From NCBI GenBank assembly GCA_027574665.1, contig CM050653.1:41242118-41306117 (forward strand): a DNA stretch of 64,000 nt. Reading direction: 5' to 3'. Below are positions 27,969-41,800 of the stretch, piece after piece. The stretch's first letter is position 1, and each line of letters opens with the position of its first letter. Made by a program: the position numbers and the translations under genes. The stretch is from Rhynochetos jubatus. Taxonomy: Eukaryota > Chordata > Aves > Eurypygiformes > Rhynochetidae. Below the pieces are notes generated by a model that worked only from the letters and a program-made list of their open reading frames with translations, searched no databases and was not told the origin of the DNA.

Positions 27969-28155
27969 CCAGAACCTTCTGGAAGGGGTGGCAGGGTGAG
28001 GTCACCGCGGAGCATGCTCAGCACTGCTGCTGAGCACGCAGGGTGTTGCGCCTGGCAGTCGCACTGCCAGAAAATGTCTCAAGTGCTGGGCATTATTTTT
28101 TTCAAGCTGAACTTGTGGGGCTGCACAGGTGACACCTGCCACCCTGGAAAGGTGG
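27969..28155. repeat. Cluster of six short inverted repeats in a CpG-enriched patch
   Basis: Six consecutive stem-capable inverted repeats: CCAGAA-CC-TTCTGG (27969-27982); GGTGA-GG-TCACC (27995-28006); a 12-base stem with one mismatch around GCTCAGCA-CTGC-TGCTGAGC (28012-28039); CTGGCAGT-CGC-ACTGCCAG (28052-28070); CAGGTG-A-CACCTG (28126-28138); CCACC...GGTGG (28139-28155). The patch to about 28255 is GC-rich and has about eight CpGs, unlike its AT-rich flanks. No gene or known repeat was recognised here. Confidence 0.8.
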
Positions 28156-28448
28156 TGGTGGTGGGAGTCTATGAGCAGCTAGCGAGGCCAGGTGCTGCCT
28201 GCGGTGTGGCTTACAGGGCATCCAAGTGTTAGTTTTGGCAGTAAATCCTACGCAGGCAAATGTTACTGTTTTCTGATACTACAGTGGGTGTTTTTCATCC
28301 TTTATAGGTGGCTTTTTCAATGCTTAATCTTGCTTCCTAACAACCCAGCTTTCCTTACCATAAATTACTGCAAATGATAGAATTTCAAAAGATGCATAGA
28401 GGAGACACAAGCCCAGGGCTTTAGGGTGGGTTTTTTCACCCCTAAATT

Positions 28449-28467
28449 AAAAAAAAAAAAAAAAAAA
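28449..28467. repeat. A19 homopolymer
   Basis: A run of 19 A residues without an upstream AATAAA, so not an obvious retroposed mRNA tail. Confidence 0.95.
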
Positions 28468-29843
28468 GTCCAAAATTGGTTCAAAAAATCTCCCTTTTTA
28501 AAGTGATTCCCTACTTGAAACTGATTCTCTCAGCAAAGGACCTACCTTGGTTTCAGAGATCAGCGAGCTGAGACAGAGGAGCTGCTGCAGATTAATGTAG
28601 AAGCAGCAAGGACCAAAGCTGCTCCTGCCCAAGCACACTAACCTTGGCGAGGAGACAGGGCAATGGTATTTATGTTGTAAAAGGCCAAGGCTGCTGCAAC
28701 TGTTAGGGAAAAGAAACGTAGGACCCTCTGTACAGCAAGGGTCACGCAGTATGAGGTGGTGCTACTCCCGACTGCAGCAGGCAACTGAACATGTGCACAC
28801 AGATCCTGGGTAGCATAGGCTGCCTGTGCTGGTTCTTGTGCTCAGGCACGTGCTCTTCAATCACTCTGATGTGAAAATGATGACTTGTAATAACATCAAA
28901 CTTTTCCTGTCTCTCTCTGGGCTTTCTGCTCCAACTTCTGTGCAGCACTCCCTAAGTATAGTCCCCTTGTACATCTCCCAACTGCACTATCAGTATGATC
29001 TGACTCTGATAGAACTTAATGGAGTGAGAAAGATGGGTTGGCAAAGGGGTATCGGACATTAATCTTAATGGACAGGAAAAGCTGGAATTTATATTTTAAA
29101 ATAGGAGTATGGATTAAAATTTGGTAATATTATATTTAATATGTGATAATATTATATAAAATGGAAACAAATCAAAACAATTCTTTCCAGGACAAACTTC
29201 AGATCTACTACACATTGGGGTGGGGGACAGCCACCTTCCTGTTTTTTTTCTTATTTTCAGTTATTCTAATATTTAGTAGAATCAATTTTCACCTAAAAGA
29301 AAAGATAGCGCCAGTGCTGTGTAGTACTGCTTTCGAGGGACCTATTTTTACAGCAAAGTGCTACGTAGCATGAGTAAGCCTGCCGGGCATGTTTTATCAT
29401 CTGTACTATGTTTTGGGTGCTCCATCACAGCACCTACAATTTTAATATTCATGGCTCACTAGCCTTTGTTCCCTAACCTGAGCCACTCCCCCATGTCTTC
29501 TGTTCATCATCTCATTCTCTTTTCTAGCCTTTTTTCCCTTGCGCCTCCTTCCTTTTGTTCTTTTCCATACAGCGAAGCCCTTGAATCACACCCCTGTTGC
29601 CAGACAGTTTGTCCTCTGCAGTGCTGAATGGGCACTTCAGAAGGCAGCGTGTCTCCTCTCAGGAAGCGACTGCTTATTTCACACACAGAGAGGAGCATCA
29701 ATTCAGTGCAGCGGGAGAAATTATAGAACACAGCCTGGAGGGGAGGTCGATGAGACAGCACTGTTCTGGGGCATTCTGGCTTCATTTAACCTCTTCATAA
29801 AAGTAGGTTAGAGCATCCTGATATTAAGGACCATTTGAAAGCC

Positions 29844-29863
29844 GGGGTTGGGGGGCGGGGGGG
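29844..29863 (+). repeat. G-run cluster with G-quadruplex potential
   Basis: GGGG-TT-GGGGGG-C-GGGGGGG. The final seven-G run can act as two triplets with a one-base loop, giving four G3 tracts. A further GGGG lies about 16 bases on. Confidence 0.85.
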
Positions 29864-32800
29864 AAGCAAAGCATAGAGCGGGGAAGGAGGAGAAGTAGGG
29901 AGTTCTCATCTAGGGAATGTGTCCTTGCAGATAATGCAAATAGAAATCCTTCTATATAGAGAGTATATAGGATGTATATTACAGTACATAGGATGGTATC
30001 ATGCTCTGCTCAGCAGTTTGCAAATGTGCAGTTTTCTCAGTGTCGTGTCTGAGCAGCCACACCTCTAGCCATGCTTCTTCTGCATCTGGGGCAGGGGGTG
30101 GAGACTTAGGGGGATATGGTAGAAAAAATACTGCCACTTAAAAGTCATACAGACAAATCTAGGAAAAACGAAACAAAAAAAACCCCCAAACCCAAAAAAA
30201 CTGATGCTTCCTCCAAAAAAATGAAAAGGTTAGTGTATTTTTTTCCCTAAAAAATCCTGCCTGAAGGTCCAAAATAATTTGCAAGCATGACCCATTATGC
30301 TTTCAAACAGGTGCTGTGAAAAGACTCTTATTCCCATTTTTCTACATGAGGAAACTGAGGAAACTTTCCCAAAAGTCAATTTGAGATTGAACTGGTCAAG
30401 CACAGGAGAAGGGATGGAGACATTACTACTAAGCGGAGATGTGAAATTGCATATTAATAGGAAGCACCCAGAGAACCACGAGGAGGCTACTGCTTTAACT
30501 TCATCACACTTATTGATGTAGACTGATAGTGAGGGGAAAAAATAGATCAGCAAGCCAAGAGCGTTTTTACCTCTGAGTTATGATGGATAGCTGTGATCCA
30601 ACAGACATTCGAGTGGGATTTCATAATACATTATTTCTATTTCAATCAGGCACTATAAAGCAGCAACAGGACTTATATACTTCACAGCCACTTTGGATTA
30701 TTGAACGCTCACAGTAGGCTAAAAGAGCACTTACAGCTCATCAAATTAAGCAAAAAAGTACAAATTAAGTACCATCAAGCACACAAGCCAGTGCATTTAC
30801 AGGGAGTGAAGAAGGGGAAACTGAAGAGAATTGAAGGTTGAGGCATTAAAATGTACTTTACAGTACGCTTTTAAGAAGTGACATTCATGATTGAAGAAAA
30901 CAATTAACAAGCATCTCAGTCTGTCTCTTATACCAAGCTGAGACCTATTTCCACACGTCTCTCTAGACAACTATCTATCTTTCCTGGTCATTGATTATTG
31001 CAGTATTTCCAAACAGTATGATTTATTGTCTCCCACCCATGCTGCAGCTTATATAGCATGGTTGTCATGTGACGTAGGCTCAACCTGGAGCTTAAGAACT
31101 GTAGCGTGGATACCAAGGACAGGATCTTGCACCCAGACCCCATTCTACAGGGTACCATGTGGAGCAGAGGCACTGGTATGTTATGAGCCCACACTGCAGC
31201 CTTCTGAATGCAGAGCAGCTTTCCTGTCTCATAAAAGCCTTGTCTAGGTTTAATGATCCTAGGCATTACATTTCTTCTCCCTCTCTCTAGGCTACCATTG
31301 AGGGTACCCAAATGGAGACTCTCAGCTCGCTTTTTGGCGTTACAAGTTTGCCAGTAAGTCAATCCTATTCCTTACCTTTGCTGCTGGCTCCTGGATGCTA
31401 TACCCCACCACAAAGCAGCAATGCATTATTTTTTTCCTGGTGGCTCCCATAGCCATACAAGTTTTCGATGCACTCGGGACTGCTTAGATTCCTGGCTAAG
31501 ACTGGAGCCTCAGTCAGGCTGAAGCTGTCTTCAGCAGTAACTGGGGGCAGCAGGTGCCTCCTCCTTTCAGAAAGGATTGGAAATTAATGCTTTAAAGGCA
31601 TGGGATGGGAAGAGGGACATTTCACTGTTGTGACACCTAATTAGGAGGGAGGGAAGGAACAGCTGGAAGTGGAGAGATGAAGAAAAAAATGCAGCAAACA
31701 CTATTTTTTTTTCCTCTAGATACACTACTGTATCATTTGTGTTGTGCCTCCTATTGTGATAGCTTACAGGGATTGCCACAAAGTAGTGATAATAGCATAA
31801 GCTAAGATAGCTCTTTAAAGCATGGAGGGAAAAACATTAGGAATTATGAAAAGGTCAGAAATTAAAATAGCTTGGAAATGAATCACAGACCAAAAAAAAA
31901 AGTTATGTATCTGATAAACTGTTTGCAAAGGATAGTCATATAATTTTAATCTACATGAAACAGCACCTTTCCAGCAAGGACTTTACAGTAACAATTAAAT
32001 ATGGTGCTTCTCACATGTCTACAAAAGACAAGACCTCAGACATTAAGCAGTAAGCTGACAAATCCCACTGAAGAATCCTCAGATCAAGGAATGGTTTTGT
32101 TTCTAAAGCAAACTGCAAGAACTGAGAATTAATCAAGAGGAAAAAAATGGGAACACTAAGTAACAATCAAATTTGTCAAATGTGTTTTAAATATGTAACC
32201 TACAATATAACAAACATTTTATGAGTGTTATTTGCCAATTTCTTTTAAAATTATTTTTCTGTGTGCATTATTAATTTCTGCTCATCTTTCAGATCTCTAT
32301 AGTACCTTACAGTGAAGGCATTGGATCAAACTATCGAAGAGTCAAATTAAGATAAGGAAGGCAACCAGTTAGGCTAGGAAAAGCACACCCTATCCATTTC
32401 CTACTAAAGCATCAAGCACACAGCCTATATGGCAACGTGGAATGGTTGGATTGAATATGCTTCATATTTGGATTCCAAGGAATAATCCTTCCGTGACCAA
32501 ACTGAATTTAAGAAGGACCATGGTGCAGGTATTGCTGTGTGGAAAGAAGTGGCTGCCATAAATGGTGCTAGTAAGTTCACAATATGCGCTGTCTCTTCAA
32601 TCATCTTTATTTTAAACAGTTCAGAATGCCGATACCGTGAATGTGTCAAATACAGCCCCACTATTTCCAGCGTGGTCTCAAAGCAAGGTGGCAGTGGGTT
32701 GGTCTTTCTCCTCCTCCTGTGGTAGGATGAGAGGCAGGTAAAGTTGATGAGGTCTGTAGGTGTCCAGCAGTCATACGTTTGCACCACCAAACGCATACCT

Positions 32801-35800
32801 ATGCCTATGTTCGTACGCACATACATCGGTACGCCTATACATATACACGCATATAGTCAGTGGCTGTGGATTACAGTCTGTGGTGCCATCTGGTGGGAAG
32901 AAGCCAGCGGCAGCTCCACTGGCATGATAACAAATTCAAGTGCAGGTATCCTTAAAATGAGGAAGGAATAAATAAAACCCCCAAAGGAGGAGGATCTGAT
33001 CCATATGATTTATAGAAGCTGCAGTGTTCATCAAAAAACAATCAGTTCCAGTCCATCTCAAAAACTAAAGCATCTTACCTTGACTGTCCCAGACTGTCAC
33101 ACACACTGATATGGATCAGCAGTCATTGATGAGCTTTTAAAACCACAAGAAGCTTAAATGGGTTATGGAAAAATGTAAAGCCTCCCTGACATTTCTGTCT
33201 CCATCCCTGATTCTGTCTGAGGTAGATGGGTTGGATTCTTGCAGATTTACCAGGACAGCAAACATCTTAAATGTCTTCAACGTCTGCATCTCCTAGCGAA
33301 CCTTTTTACATTGAGTGAATATTTACATGAATACAAGCTCAATTGGTTTTTTTTTGATGCCCCGTCAAATTCATCTGGCATGAGTTGTCTCAATTTGTCT
33401 CAGTAGATGCAGTTTTTGGGATAGAAACGGGCTTCTAGACAATAATAAGCAATCATTTATTTTAAAGCTTGCTTGTGAGTAATGTTCATATAGGCAGAGG
33501 AAGGCAGTCTTCATGTTTTATTTGAAGAATTTGGATGGGTTTTCTCAAAATTCCCTTCAGTTTTTAAAGGGGAAAAGGTATAAATGGACTAGCTACTTTC
33601 TAAGAGGAAGCTTTTATCTTCAAGGACAGCACTCACATCAGAACAGACCAAGGCCTGGGGGAGTCTGCCCAATAAGCATAAGGTCTAATTCTGCACCGGG
33701 TTATGCAAAATTCAGTCATTTGAGAATATTCTTTCATACAAGGTTATTACCTACTTGCAACCGTGTATTCACAGTTATACTGAGGACTAAGGATCAGGCA
33801 TAACATTATTAAGACTTCCATGGCAGAAATAAAGGCAGCAAAACCAGAGAAACAAAACCAAAGTAGAAATGATCATCAGTAAAAGTGGCAACATTATATC
33901 TCGTTCTTATAATTATAAAGGTAGCTTGACATGTATCAGATTTCTTATTTTCAGATTAAGATCCCAAAATGAGTCAGTTAATTAAATAATGATCAGGGAT
34001 GTTTCAAAAAAGGCTGGAAAGTTTGTCAAAGGTTCTGTGTTGCACAAAGGAAAGACTCTGGGAAGCAGAGGCTGTAAGTACGTAGGTGAACAAGCCCAAA
34101 TACATGTCCATATAGCAGCTGATAATGAGCTTCTGCAGCTGAGGCAAATGTGCCACCTACAATTCTTCCTTCCTTTTCTTTCCCCAGGCTCTCTTTACCC
34201 TTTGCTCATTCAGTGGTTGTCTATCACATCCCCTCTTCTCCCTCAGGCTCTCACAAGGCTCCATCCCCCTCCCTGACAACCATCAAGCCCTGCCCATAAA
34301 GCAGAAAGAAAGGCAGTGGGGAAAAAAGGTGATATGACCAAACAATAATCCCATCCCTGCTGAGATGACATCCTAATCCAATGGCCGTTTTTCTTGATAA
34401 AGAGGGAGCAAGATCTTTGATAAGATTTTAGGGCTTGAGTTGTGGTTAAACCATCTTTATAGCCAGCAAATTAAATTTATTTCTTGCCCTCCAAAAGTCA
34501 GCATTGTAAAAATGTGTTCTCAAAGCTCAGTGAAACCAGAAGAAAAAACAGGAGTTAATATGTACGACTTCTGTTTCTGCCATCGCCTTATTTCTGCAAT
34601 TCTTGCTTTGTGCTCTTCTGTTCCTTTGTTTCTCATTGCTTATATTACGATGTCTGAATCACAGGCTTCTCCTTGTATCCAGTGAACTCGGCAGAATAAT
34701 TCTTATTGACTTTACTGGGTATGGAATTGGATTTACTGTCCATTGCTCTAATCTGTTACATTACTTTCCTCCTGCTATTTCTTTCCTTTCTGTAAATAAA
34801 CTACGAATATAGGGAAGCTGTGCTTATTGGCTAATGTAGCTTTTGGAAGAATGGAAGCTAAACTAAAGCAATGGCTATTTTGGGGAACAATTTTTGTACA
34901 TTTTTAAAAAAATCTTTATCCTTAGTTTTGACTGACTAGGAGTTGTTCAGAAGCAAATTTTCATTTACTACAGAAATGAAACCCTTTTACAGTAACTATA
35001 TTTTGCCCTTTCTGCCTTCCTTTAACTGAGATTCTTTTCTACCTCCATCATTAAAATCCATTGGGAGAAAATTATCTTTTTTCTCCCAGTTTTTCTAACC
35101 AAACTCCTTGTTTTCTGCGTAAGCCCAGAAATAATTACTGAGAGCGTGGAGGTACATTTGTAGGACAGTTCAGCAAGTTCAGTGGCGAATGCCTGGAAGA
35201 CCCTGTGATGTGCATTGTTACTGTGATTAATGACTCTTATTATTGATGCAGAACCACAAATTTATACAGGATATGTCAAGAATAAATAAGAGAGCAGTGT
35301 GTTTTGCTATGAAGAGTTACAGCAGGAAAATCGCACAGATTTATAAAAAACAAACCTTAACAGATAAACACATTACAAAACTGTGAACATGCTCGTGTTC
35401 CCTTTGTAGTTCTTGGGAATGTTGCCTTTCCACTATACTGGATGGGGGACTGGGCTCTTCGGGGCTATAAGAATACCAGAGCATAAACTAGAATAGGAAT
35501 TTAACAAGGCAGCTGATTCATTTCCTCATAAAAGCTTGGAAAAGTAATTTGAAGACAATTTGTTTATGAACACTCACCTGAATTGACGTCTGACTGAAGA
35601 AGCTGAGAGCAAATGGTAAGGTGTCACAGTTTTGGGGAGCAGGGAAGGGGGTTGCTTCAGTGATTTCCTTGCAGGTTGGCAAAGGAGCGTTATCAAGAGT
35701 AGTTGCAGTGTGCTCTTTGCTCTGGGATGCTGCTGCACATCCTCACTCAACAATAAACTCTGCTCAGTGGTAGCAGCACAAACTTGGGGTGTGGAAAGCA

Positions 35801-38800
35801 GGGGCTGGTAGCATCTGCTATTCTGGAAGGTATTTAGACAATCAGTGGCAAAGACCTTGGGATTTGGTAGTATCTGCCTTGCAAGTTTAGATTTCCACCT
35901 CTGCCTAGGGCTAACAAAGGGGAACCACTGGACCCCTTTGTTTCACCCAGGACCTCAAGAACAGGCAGGGAGATAGAGCAGAAAAAAATCCTTCAGGGAT
36001 TTGGGGATTCCATATTTTAAAATATGATTATCCTATGGTTCAAGCTGACTCCTCTTTCAGTGGTTGTTGCTTGTAGAAATGTAGAAATGTCATCTGATTT
36101 TGTGCATAATGGAATGTATCTCCAAAGTTATTATAATGTTGCAAACTATGATATGGAAAAAGTAAGACCAAAACAATCGAGAAAACCTCCAGACCCTGTA
36201 ACTGGATGTAGAAGTGAAGTCTAATATCAAAGACTACAAAATAAGAAAACAAAGCAAACCCCAAACCAAGTCACATATGGATGCTGTATTAACCATCAGG
36301 GAGGGAAGGAACAGGATCAGAAGTGTTTCAAAGCTGAGGCAAGTGAGGCTGTACGGTAGCGTTTATTCCTCTCTACCTCAAAATGGCAAGAATACCTTAT
36401 ACAACCACATGCATCACACTCCTCTTTCTGAAATTACCTCTCTTTCCTGTGTCCTAGCCCCATACTCAAAGGCATAATCGAGGCTCCTCCATGCTTGACT
36501 CTTCTGGGCTGCTCTTGTTCCCTTTGGGGTTGAAATCTGTAAGGTTTCCCATTACGTGTAGTGTTCGGCGCAGGAACTCCTTCAGCTGGCACCTCTCACA
36601 CGTTGCTTCTGGCTTCATTCTTAACACACCTCATAGGTATTTCCATTGCTTTTTCTGAGCCCTAATTACTGAAAATGTGCCTGGGCAGTATCAACTGACA
36701 CTAAAATGATTTCCTCTTTAATGCCAATTGAAAAATGAGTTCCGTTTCTTGCTCCAAACATCACTTTCATGTCAGTTAGTTCATGAGCCCAGGAGAGTTT
36801 TACTAGAGCAGCCAGCTGCCACAGGTGGAATCGTGCCTTGTACAACCAAGCCCTGTGAGCACATGCTCTGCTGTTACCGACGTTCAGCATTTTGAGTGCT
36901 CAAGACCTGTAGGAACACCAAGTAGTTTGAATAGATCTGCATTTGGTGGGAAGTGGGGACAGTGCTGCAGGAGGTACTGCGCAGACAAAAGGAGCAATGA
37001 AGTCTATTGCAAGGAAAGGAGGATCAGAGGCTTCTTAAGTAAAGCTGTGGGAGAGGACCAAGACTTTTTTTGTTGCTCATTATGGTGAAAAGATTACTCT
37101 CCTTAGGTCTTTCTCTGACCTCTGCATAGAGATAATTTTTCCTGTCTAGAGACTTGAACTCACACACTTTTTATTCTCCATAGACCACATTGCTCTGCTG
37201 TGTCTGTTGCACCAAATGGCACCTGCAGTCATTAGAAACGAGGGCAACAAAAGCCCAAGTTCGCACTGGCATGCAGTGAGGCGGATCAAATGTACGGGCA
37301 CGTTTTACACATATGCCTTGCTACCCGGCAGTTCTTATTACTGTAAGTGTTGTAGGAAGAAAGAAATAGGTTGTCAGCTGTGCAGTTTGCTTTTTCATTA
37401 GAGTTCTGAGGATGGGTTATGGTTTAAAGAAGATGTAAGATAATGCTACACAGAGTCCCTCTGGCATAAAATTATCATGGGTCTGTTTATATACATGTAC
37501 ATACATTGATATCCACAGCACATCGCCTTTCCTAAATGGCCTTTTAAAAATGGGCAAAAGCAAGCATAACTTTGCAGAGGACCAAAAGCAGCCATCTTCC
37601 TTGGGTACCTTAGTCTGCAAGCAAACTATCACACAAGTGTGAATCTTAAAGAGTCTATAATGCTTTTTTAGTTCTTCTTTTTTAATTTAGGAAGCAAGCC
37701 ATTTCAGGGTGCAGTTCTACCTTAGCCTCTTCAATAATTCAAGTTATGGCTTTGTTTAGCTTTTTTTTTTTTTAATTAGCTTTATTATTTTAAATAGTTA
37801 TCTCTATGTCACCTTTCTTGGAAAAGAAAATTCACAACCTGAAGTTTGAATGATAGCGAGGAAGTAAAGAGAAACAAGCCTGAAATACTCGGGGCTACGG
37901 CAGTCTCTCTCACTGCATTTCTGCTGATGTCTATAGCCAGGTGTAGCAGTGCTGATGAAATGTCTGGCTGTGTGTGCTGGGGTGGGGCAGGCAACAAGCA
38001 TCTGAGGGGGGAAAGGGACTGAGGTTTTACTTTGTAAATCATTTACTTTGGATCACTGTAGATATCACTACTGGTAAAAGTAATCCCACTATCAAATTTT
38101 TCATCCCACGTTTCTCAGCCGTTGTTACTGATAAGTGAATGCTTTTCTGTGCCACCTTGAGGAGGTACAATTTTGATGTTCTGCTCTCTGACATTCAAGT
38201 TGCCTTGTTCCCTCCACAGCCTGTGTGCACCTCAGCCACCCATCCTCCTTAGGTCCTTTCCCTTTTATCTGGGTGCAGAATTAATCAAAATTATTTGCTA
38301 ATTCGTTCACCAGGGCAACTCATACCCGAGCTGTCTCAACCTTCCTAAGCTGCAGCTGCCTCCAAGGAGAGGAAAAGTGGGGCAGAGCCTTACTAGCCTG
38401 CAAAGTCTCTTCCGAGTTAGGGAAGGTTAATTTCTACAACTTCTTTTTGGGAAGTTTCTCTATTTTTGCCCCTTTTTGTCCAATTAGCTACAGCCTTTAA
38501 TACTCCTACTCAGCAGATGAACTGCTTCTCTCACGTAAACAGTCTACAGTACCACAGGGAGCTTTGATGCTCAAACCCCTATTTTTTTTTATGAGAATTC
38601 TTTCCAAGCCTAATAAAAAATAATATGCTTTGGGAAGAAATAACCAAAGAAGTCCCAGCAGAGAATCCATGGTGGTTATAGTCTGGAGCCCATGCCTTGG
38701 GTACTTTCTGAAGGTTTCTCCTAGGTGTTCTGTAGGCAAGTAACGGAAATCACCTTGGAAAGATCACACTCCACTTGCCAGACAGGATGTGACATGTGGA

Positions 38801-41800
38801 CGGGACAGATAAATGAGCTGGAAGCGGATTGGGAGGAGAATGAAGTTATAATAAAATAAATTGGAACTTAGATGAAAAGCAGAGGCTTTTGCTTTTGCAA
38901 TTCCCTGATCCTGGGTCACCACAGCTGGAGGAAGTTTCTGACACCTTTTTTTTTTTGTGGAGAGGGGACAGGGAGGACTTGTTCTCTCATACTTTGTTAG
39001 GAGGAGCTGGCTACAAGAGCCGAAACATGTTACAGCAATAAACATATTTCACGCAGCCAGGGCTGGCAAATGGAAGGACTGTTGCTGCAGTCCAGGGATG
39101 TCCTTGGTGTGGAAGGAAAGCTTCTTTGCCCAGGGGCCTCTCGTGTCCCTGTGCAGGGGCAGATTCCTCATTAGGAACACAGACACCGTTGCCAGTATGC
39201 AGTGAGCACAAAGACGATGTGTTCAAAGGGAAAACAAGGAGAAAATGTCATTTGCTGAAAACACCTCCAACTCAACTCCTGCCCCCAGTGCAAAAGTAAG
39301 ACAAATGAAGGGACAGTTTCATGGCTAGCTCACTGCACAAGTTCTTAAAGAAAAAAGGTTCCCATCTAGGTTACGTTTAGGTGGGGCCGCCTTCTACAGA
39401 GACAATTCAGCTGTCTTGCATGGTAGAAACAACCCTGCTGTAAGCATCCTGTCTCAGTCACTGCTGTAGACAACATTCATCACCAGCCAGAGCAAGCTCA
39501 AAGCTGTGGCACCATTTAAAGGTCAATCAGGCTTCCAACATAAGTTTTTGGATTGAAGAAATGCCTCATCCAAGTCACATGGGTCTGCACAGGGGTGAAT
39601 CATACATCTCAAGATGATTTTGGTGGCAGTACTTCTACCAACTGAAACTACTGGGTAACTACATTTTTATAAACAGCAGTAGATGTTTCTTTTGGGCATA
39701 TTTTCTTCTGGGAAAAAAAAAAAAGAATTGGGTATTCTCCAAAAACTGTCATCTGCAAACAGCTGTTTACATCCCAAAGCCCTCATAGTACAATCAATAT
39801 GTGAAAAAGGAAATGGATTTTGGAAAGCAGTCCTCAAACTCTGTGCTATAGCCAACTATTGCTGTGAAAAGCAGCCAGTACCGCTGAAGCCCACTGTACT
39901 CAGCTGTGTCTGAGTGTCTAGCAGAAATATGAATCACTTAATGGATTAAGCGGATCATTTTTCCTACACCTCATAAGCCTAACAGAACATGTCTTTTCTC
40001 CGTGTTTGCACAGAGACTGGGGCCTCTGTGTGTTACTCTAACAAATATTTATTTGCTCCTTTGGAAGCATGCATGGGACAGAACACCCAAGAGACACAGT
40101 TGAGAAACAGGGAAGAGACACTGCAAAAATGAAACTTTTAAAGTGGTAACTTTCTGGGCCTCTTGAAGACTCACCTTTATAGCAAGAAAGCCAGACTGTT
40201 GGGGTGCTTGTTAAGAAGACAACGGTTCACTGCTGGAACTTGCAGCACAAATGGAAAAAGGAAGCATTGGATCAGATCTCCGCTTCTCCTGATGGCTTAC
40301 TCAGTTCTGTTCACCGTGCAGTGGACGTTAAGGCTCAGGTGAGTGTTCGAGTGGCTCTGAACAGGAAGACGTGCACGTTTAGCTATGCCAGTGGCTGCAC
40401 ACTGCACCTGAGGATGCACATACACAATTTTAATTCTGTTGGCTGGCTGTGCGTGCCTCCCAAGCAAGATAGAGTGGAGGAAGATTTAAAGGACTCTGGT
40501 TTCTCTATTGCTTTACCTTCCTCAAAAATGTGACGTCTTCCTTTCTTTCCTCCAGCTAATGATTGCTATGACTTGGTATCAGTTGATGAGATCTGTCTAC
40601 TCCTCTGCTTCTGCTTTCTCCTTTGCATTACAAAGAGATTCAGTGGTGGCCAAGCACCTCCTTTGCATGTCACCAAGATTAACTATAAAATAATCAGGTC
40701 ATAGGGGGAAATCTCAGAGGAGCCAGAGTTCCACTGCAGAGTATTTCATATGAGACTAGCACTGCGTGTAAGTTGCTCTACCTGAGGAAGAGAGCATCCT
40801 ACTGGGCTGCTTTGTGGTGTAGCACATCTGTTAATAAGAAGGAAATGATTTCTGAGTGAAAAACATCAGATTAGATCCCACAGGAATGGTGTTCAAGGAG
40901 TTTATACATTTTTCACTTGGCCATGTGGTTGAATTCCACACAAGACAGAGAATATATTGACTGCTAACAAATGGTGAAGTAAGTCAAATAATAGGTGTAA
41001 ATAGTGCTTTCTATCTTTTTCTCAGACACTTCCATTTTTCAGCAGTATTTCCGTGCAGCAGAGCTTAGGGCCTCAGCTACACCACTATAAACACGAGTCC
41101 GTTCAAATTTAAAAAAACAGCTACATCATTTTAACTAGATCCACTTTCAATTCCCCTATTTAAAGTGGTGAACATACCCAGTAGATTATTTAGGTATCAT
41201 TTATGTCCTTCCAAATAAATTCAGTGATGTACCAGCAAAGCAAGGTGATGAAAGTGAGCATGCCTTTGGCACAGGTTTATATGTACAAATTTTTAAATGA
41301 AGGAAGTGGTTTGGTCACAACATCTTTCCCCAGGAGTGGATTTTTTTTTTTCAGGAACTCTGTAACATTGGTAAACAAACCTTGCTGACCACGTCTGGGT
41401 TTCTCTGAACTGACAGGCCCTGGGAGGGCTTCGTGGCTTGTGCTCTTCTGAGACTTTTGCATAGCCTACAATCTTCTCCTGACTGGCAAGAATGGTGAGA
41501 GGAGCCAAGGCTACAGCAAATATACCAGCATTCAGGCAGAGACTTAAGTTCGTATCCTGGTTTGTTTGCCACTTTCAGTAACTTCTGCTGCAGTCCTATC
41601 TGCTCCTGAACCTTTGCTTCTGCGTTTGCTGATCGTTAGCAGCACATTGAGACCTTGCTCTTCATCTGCAATCCCTGGTTGCCCAAAATAATGCAAATAA
41701 AATGTATTAAAACCTGGTAAGTGTGGAATTATCCACAGTTTATTCTACACCAGCTGTTGTTTTGGGTTTTCCTCTCCCCCTCTGGCTGAAGTCTCAGGGA

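Noticed and set aside
40204..40345. Possible lncRNA exon with a strong CAG/GTGAGT donor at 40338/40339
   Set aside because: No convincing acceptor, partner exon or promoter was identified. A lone donor consensus is common by chance.
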